7,920 nucleotides of DNA from Caldifarciminota bacterium (GTDB taxonomy: Bacteria > Hydrothermota > Hydrothermia > S141-80), in assembly GCA_015490255.1 (NCBI GenBank), contig WFYF01000294.1:1-7920 (forward strand), read 5' to 3'. The notes beneath the pieces are model-generated. The model did no database searches and was not told where the DNA came from. It worked only from the letters and a program-made list of their open reading frames with translations. The position numbers and the translations under genes were made by a program. Below are positions 6,083 to 7,920 of the stretch, one piece after another. How positions within the stretch are numbered: the stretch's first letter is position 1; each line of letters starts with the position of its first letter.

Positions 6083-6663
6083 GGGGAGGACCTCCTGTTT
6101 TGCGGGGTGTTGATCAGGCGTTGCGCTTCTTCCACCGCCCCGGCGGCAAAGCGCTCCAGGCCTTCCAGCCACCGGGGAAACGCCTCCAAAAGCACATCCA
6201 GCTCCTCTTTTTGAAAGGGGGAGAGCACGAACTCCCGCAGAGGAACCCCGGGCGGCACCGGCCCGATCCCGATCCGGAGACGGGGAATCCGCTCATGACC
6301 GAGGTGTTCCAGGACAGAGGCCATCCCTCTGTGGCCTCCTGCAGACCCCTGGAGACGGAAACGGGCCCGTCCGAGGGGAAGGGCCACGTCGTCATAGATC
6401 ACCACGGTCTGCCGGGGCTCCCAGTCCGGATACGTTTCGCGAAGCACCGCGAGGATCTCCCCGGAAAGGTTCATCCAGGTGAGGGGTTTCACCCACACAT
6501 ACCCGTGGCCCTCTGCCACCAGGGCTCTGGAGATGCGGGGCTCAAAGGCACGGGGGGAGCCCACCGCCCAGTCCGCAAAAATCCAGCCGGCGTTGTGGCG
6601 GGTGAGGGCATAACGTACCCCTGGATTCCCCAGTGCCAGCGCAAAAAAGTGCGGGCGACTCAC
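6079..6663 (-). CDS. pth: Peptidyl-tRNA hydrolase (Pth)
   Basis: Cleaves the ester bond of peptidyl-tRNAs dropped from stalled ribosomes, recycling tRNA in the cytoplasm. It has 194 residues, the normal bacterial length. Family landmarks are in order: LGNPG with N13, TRHNAGW with the catalytic H23, KPLTWMNLSG with N65, YDDVALPLG with D91/D92, SAGGHRG at 107-113, and RLRIGIG at 128-134. Where E. coli Pth has Asn after the GGH histidine, this protein has Arg (R112); similar substitutions occur elsewhere in the family as far as I recall. The start is a GTG at 6663, 17 bases after the rplY stop, with only a weak purine-rich stretch upstream. The short N-terminal lead (MSRPHFFALA) places the first strand correctly. 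The rplY-pth order is a widely conserved pair. The stop overlaps the start of the following barrel gene by four bases. Confidence 0.95.
   Translation of the reverse strand: MSRPHFFALALGNPGVRYALTRHNAGWIFADWAVGSPRAFEPRISRALVAEGHGYVWVKPLTWMNLSGEILAVLRETYPDWEPRQTVVIYDDVALPLGRARFRLQGSAGGHRGMASVLEHLGHERIPRLRIGIGPVPPGVPLREFVLSPFQKEELDVLLEAFPRWLEGLERFAAGAVEEAQRLINTPQNRRSSP
6091..6096 (-). promoter_or_regulatory. Shine-Dalgarno of the barrel-protein gene inside the pth 3' end
   Basis: AGGAGG on the minus strand stands eight bases before the ATG at 6082. It lies within the last codons of pth and selects the start that directly begins the signal peptide. Confidence 0.8.
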
Positions 6664-6680
6664 CCGTTCGCTCGCAGGGC

Positions 6681-7319
6681 TCAGGCCCCTCCCTGAGCGC
6701 CCTCTCCGGTCTCACCCGTCCCGGCCTCGGGAGCCTCTTCGGTCTCCTCTTCTGCAGCCCGGGGGGCGTGAACGACCACCACGGGTTCGTCCGGATCTTC
6801 AAGAAAAACCGTGCCTGCTGGAGGGGTGAGATCCCGGACGTGGAGGACATCCCCGAGACCCAGGGCGCTCACATCCACTTCAATATGGGGAGGGATGCGG
6901 TCGGCCGGGGCCCGGATGTCCATCTCATGCAGGAGCACTTCAAGGGTGCCACCGGCTTTCACACCGGGGGCTTCACCCACCACCACCACAGGGACGGTGA
7001 CCTCCACCTCCTCACCGGCGTGGACAATCTGGAAGTCCACGTGGAGCACTTCGCCCGTCACGGGATGAAACTGCACGTCTTTGAGGAAGCCCTGACGCAC
7101 CTCCCCACCGATGTTGAGATCCAGAACCACCACCTCGCCGTGGAGCTCCCGCACGAGTTTCTCAATCACCTTCCGGTCCACCTGCACCATCACGTTGCGT
7201 TCCCCGGCTCCATACACAATCCCGGGGATTTTCCCCGCCCGACGGAGCTTCCGGGCACCGCCCTTTTTGCGGGCCGTCCGGAGCTCAAGGTCCAGGGTCT
7301 TGATCTGAACGGCTGCCAT
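6681..7319 (-). CDS. rplY: Ribosomal protein bL25, long CTC/TL5 form
   Basis: 5S rRNA-binding protein of the large ribosomal subunit. At 212 residues it is the long general-stress CTC type rather than the short E. coli-type L25 of about 94 residues. Residues 1-95 carry the 5S rRNA-binding domain (ARKLRRAGKIPGIVYG at 22-37, LKDVQFHPVTGEVLHVDF at 79-96). Residues 100-185 form the C-terminal beta domain (VEVTVPVVVVGEAPGVKAGG, VDVSALGLGDVLHV, PVVVVHAP). The last 25 or so residues are an acidic, Gly-rich tail that looks disordered. The start at 7319 has AGGAGG six bases upstream and matches the family N-terminus; a longer open frame to 7484 runs antisense-free but within the TolB-like gene in another frame and is rejected. 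The gene starts inside the end of the TolB-like gene and precedes pth, a classic pairing. Confidence 0.95.
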   Translation of the reverse strand: MAAVQIKTLDLELRTARKKGGARKLRRAGKIPGIVYGAGERNVMVQVDRKVIEKLVRELHGEVVVLDLNIGGEVRQGFLKDVQFHPVTGEVLHVDFQIVHAGEEVEVTVPVVVVGEAPGVKAGGTLEVLLHEMDIRAPADRIPPHIEVDVSALGLGDVLHVRDLTPPAGTVFLEDPDEPVVVVHAPRAAEEETEEAPEAGTGETGEGAQGGA

Positions 7320-7920
7320 GAATCGCCTCCTTGCTTTTCCACTCTGCGATAAAGATGTTGGCAAGATGCGGATTGGAGCTGCCCCGGTTGGAGGCCCAGA
7401 CCAGAAACCGTCCGTCCGGGGAGAACATGGGAAAAGAGTTGAAGGTCCCTTCAAACGTGATGCGTTCCAGATTGGAACCGTCAAAGTCCACCACCCAGAG
7501 GTGGAATTCCCGGCCGGACTGATAGTTGGATGCGAAAATGATCCGTTTTTCGCCGGGGAAGGGAAAGGGGGCGAAGTTTACCGCATGGTTGTCGGTTACC
7601 TGCCAGAAGGTGTCCTTTTCCAGGTCGTACACGAAGATCTGGAGGGGGACCCCCTTCATCAGTCCCTTTTGCAGCAGTTCCCGGTATTCGGCGAGCTCGG
7701 CCGAATCCGTGGGGTGCCAGCCCCGATAGACCAGATACCGGCCGTCCTGTGTGAAAAACGCACCGCCGTCATAGCCGGGGGTGCGGGTCACCCGACGGGG
7801 TTTGCCGGTGTAAGGGGGATCCAGGATATAGATCTCCATGTCCCCTTCAAACGTGGATGTGAAGACCACCCGTCCGTCCGGGCCCACCGTGGCCTCCGCA
7901 TCGTATCCCGGACTTGAGAA
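7285..7920 (-). CDS. TolB-like PD40 beta-propeller protein, C-terminal part (5' end outside window)
   Basis: The frame is open to the right edge and ends at a TGA at 7287-7285, leaving the last 211 residues. Four PD40/WD40-like blades can be read. The first is SPGYDAEATVGPDGRVVFTS with EGDMEIYILD, the second YDGGAFFTQDGRYLVYRGW. The third is VNFAPFPFPGEKRIIFASN with HLWVVDFDGSNLERIT, and the fourth FNSFPMFSPDGRFLVWASNRG ending in ANIFIAEW (SPDGRFLVWASN in its core). Such propellers occur in TolB and in many periplasmic TolB-like or peptidase-associated proteins. The presence of a signal peptide or an extra catalytic domain cannot be judged because the N-terminus is missing. True TolB is not supported, since no tol or pal genes are seen. 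Beyond the final blade there is a short polar tail (KSKEAIHGSRSDQDPGP) that overlaps the rplY start region by 35 bases. Confidence 0.88.
   Translation of the reverse strand, partial: FSSPGYDAEATVGPDGRVVFTSTFEGDMEIYILDPPYTGKPRRVTRTPGYDGGAFFTQDGRYLVYRGWHPTDSAELAEYRELLQKGLMKGVPLQIFVYDLEKDTFWQVTDNHAVNFAPFPFPGEKRIIFASNYQSGREFHLWVVDFDGSNLERITFEGTFNSFPMFSPDGRFLVWASNRGSSNPHLANIFIAEWKSKEAIHGSRSDQDPGP
7326..7331 (-). promoter_or_regulatory. Shine-Dalgarno of rplY within the TolB-like gene
   Basis: AGGAGG on the minus strand lies six bases before the ATG at 7319 and inside the coding end of the upstream gene. It decides the rplY start and suggests that the two genes share a transcript. Confidence 0.8.

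Noticed and set aside
4754..6214. Long plus-strand open frame (486 codons) running antisense across pyrB, the barrel gene and pth
   Set aside because: It crosses three well-supported genes on the other strand, has low-complexity Arg/Ser/Gly composition and no recognisable domain. It is a shadow frame of GC-rich codon bias.
1..7920. CRISPR array, tRNA, rRNA, insertion sequence or phage elements
   Set aside because: No regularly spaced repeats, cloverleaf-like sequences, terminal inverted repeats, transposase or phage-protein motifs were seen on reading either strand.

Overview
This 7,920-base window is GC-rich and densely coded, with no long non-coding stretch. It reads as ordinary bacterial chromosome. 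A predicted outer-membrane beta-barrel with a signal peptide points to a diderm (Gram-negative) host. Class I dihydroorotase beside aspartate transcarbamoylase, a bL25/CTC protein with the C-terminal domain, and a beta-CASP RNase are all compatible with many deep-branching or thermophilic phyla. I cannot name the phylum from the sequence.

Layout. At the left edge is the 3' end of a plus-strand gene of unknown product (1-156). It converges with and overlaps a minus-strand beta-CASP metallo-beta-lactamase RNase (145-1521). A 200-base divergent intergenic region (1522-1721) carries two recognisable sigma70-type promoters, one per direction. Rightward from it lies an HU-family DNA-binding protein (1722-1991) with a near-perfect intrinsic terminator. 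Next comes a membrane-anchored protein resembling the RMD1/RMND1 (DUF155) superfamily (2035-3051). The rest of the window is a minus-strand gene train. In transcription order it is a TolB-like beta-propeller protein (partial, entering from the right edge), bL25/CTC (rplY), peptidyl-tRNA hydrolase (pth), an uncharacterised secreted or outer-membrane protein, aspartate transcarbamoylase (pyrB) and dihydroorotase (pyrC). This train ends head-to-head with the DUF155-like gene, the two stop codons sharing a TTAA.

How the genes work together. The minus-strand train is probably one transcription unit, because its junctions are a 35-base overlap, a 17-base gap, an ATGA overlap and two 1-base gaps. 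It joins translation housekeeping (bL25, Pth) to de novo pyrimidine synthesis (PyrB makes carbamoyl-aspartate, PyrC cyclises it to dihydroorotate). A predicted outer-membrane protein is wedged between the two functions. No pyr attenuator or leader could stand between pth and pyrB. The HU and RNase genes are separate nucleoid and RNA-processing functions driven from the divergent promoters.

I see no CRISPR array, tRNA, rRNA, insertion sequence, phage gene or obvious defence system. The most unusual points are the uncharacterised barrel protein translationally wedged between pth and pyrB, the placement of the DUF155-like start right after the HU terminator without a Shine-Dalgarno, and a Trp at a usually Arg position in PyrB. 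None of these by itself amounts to a new biological system.
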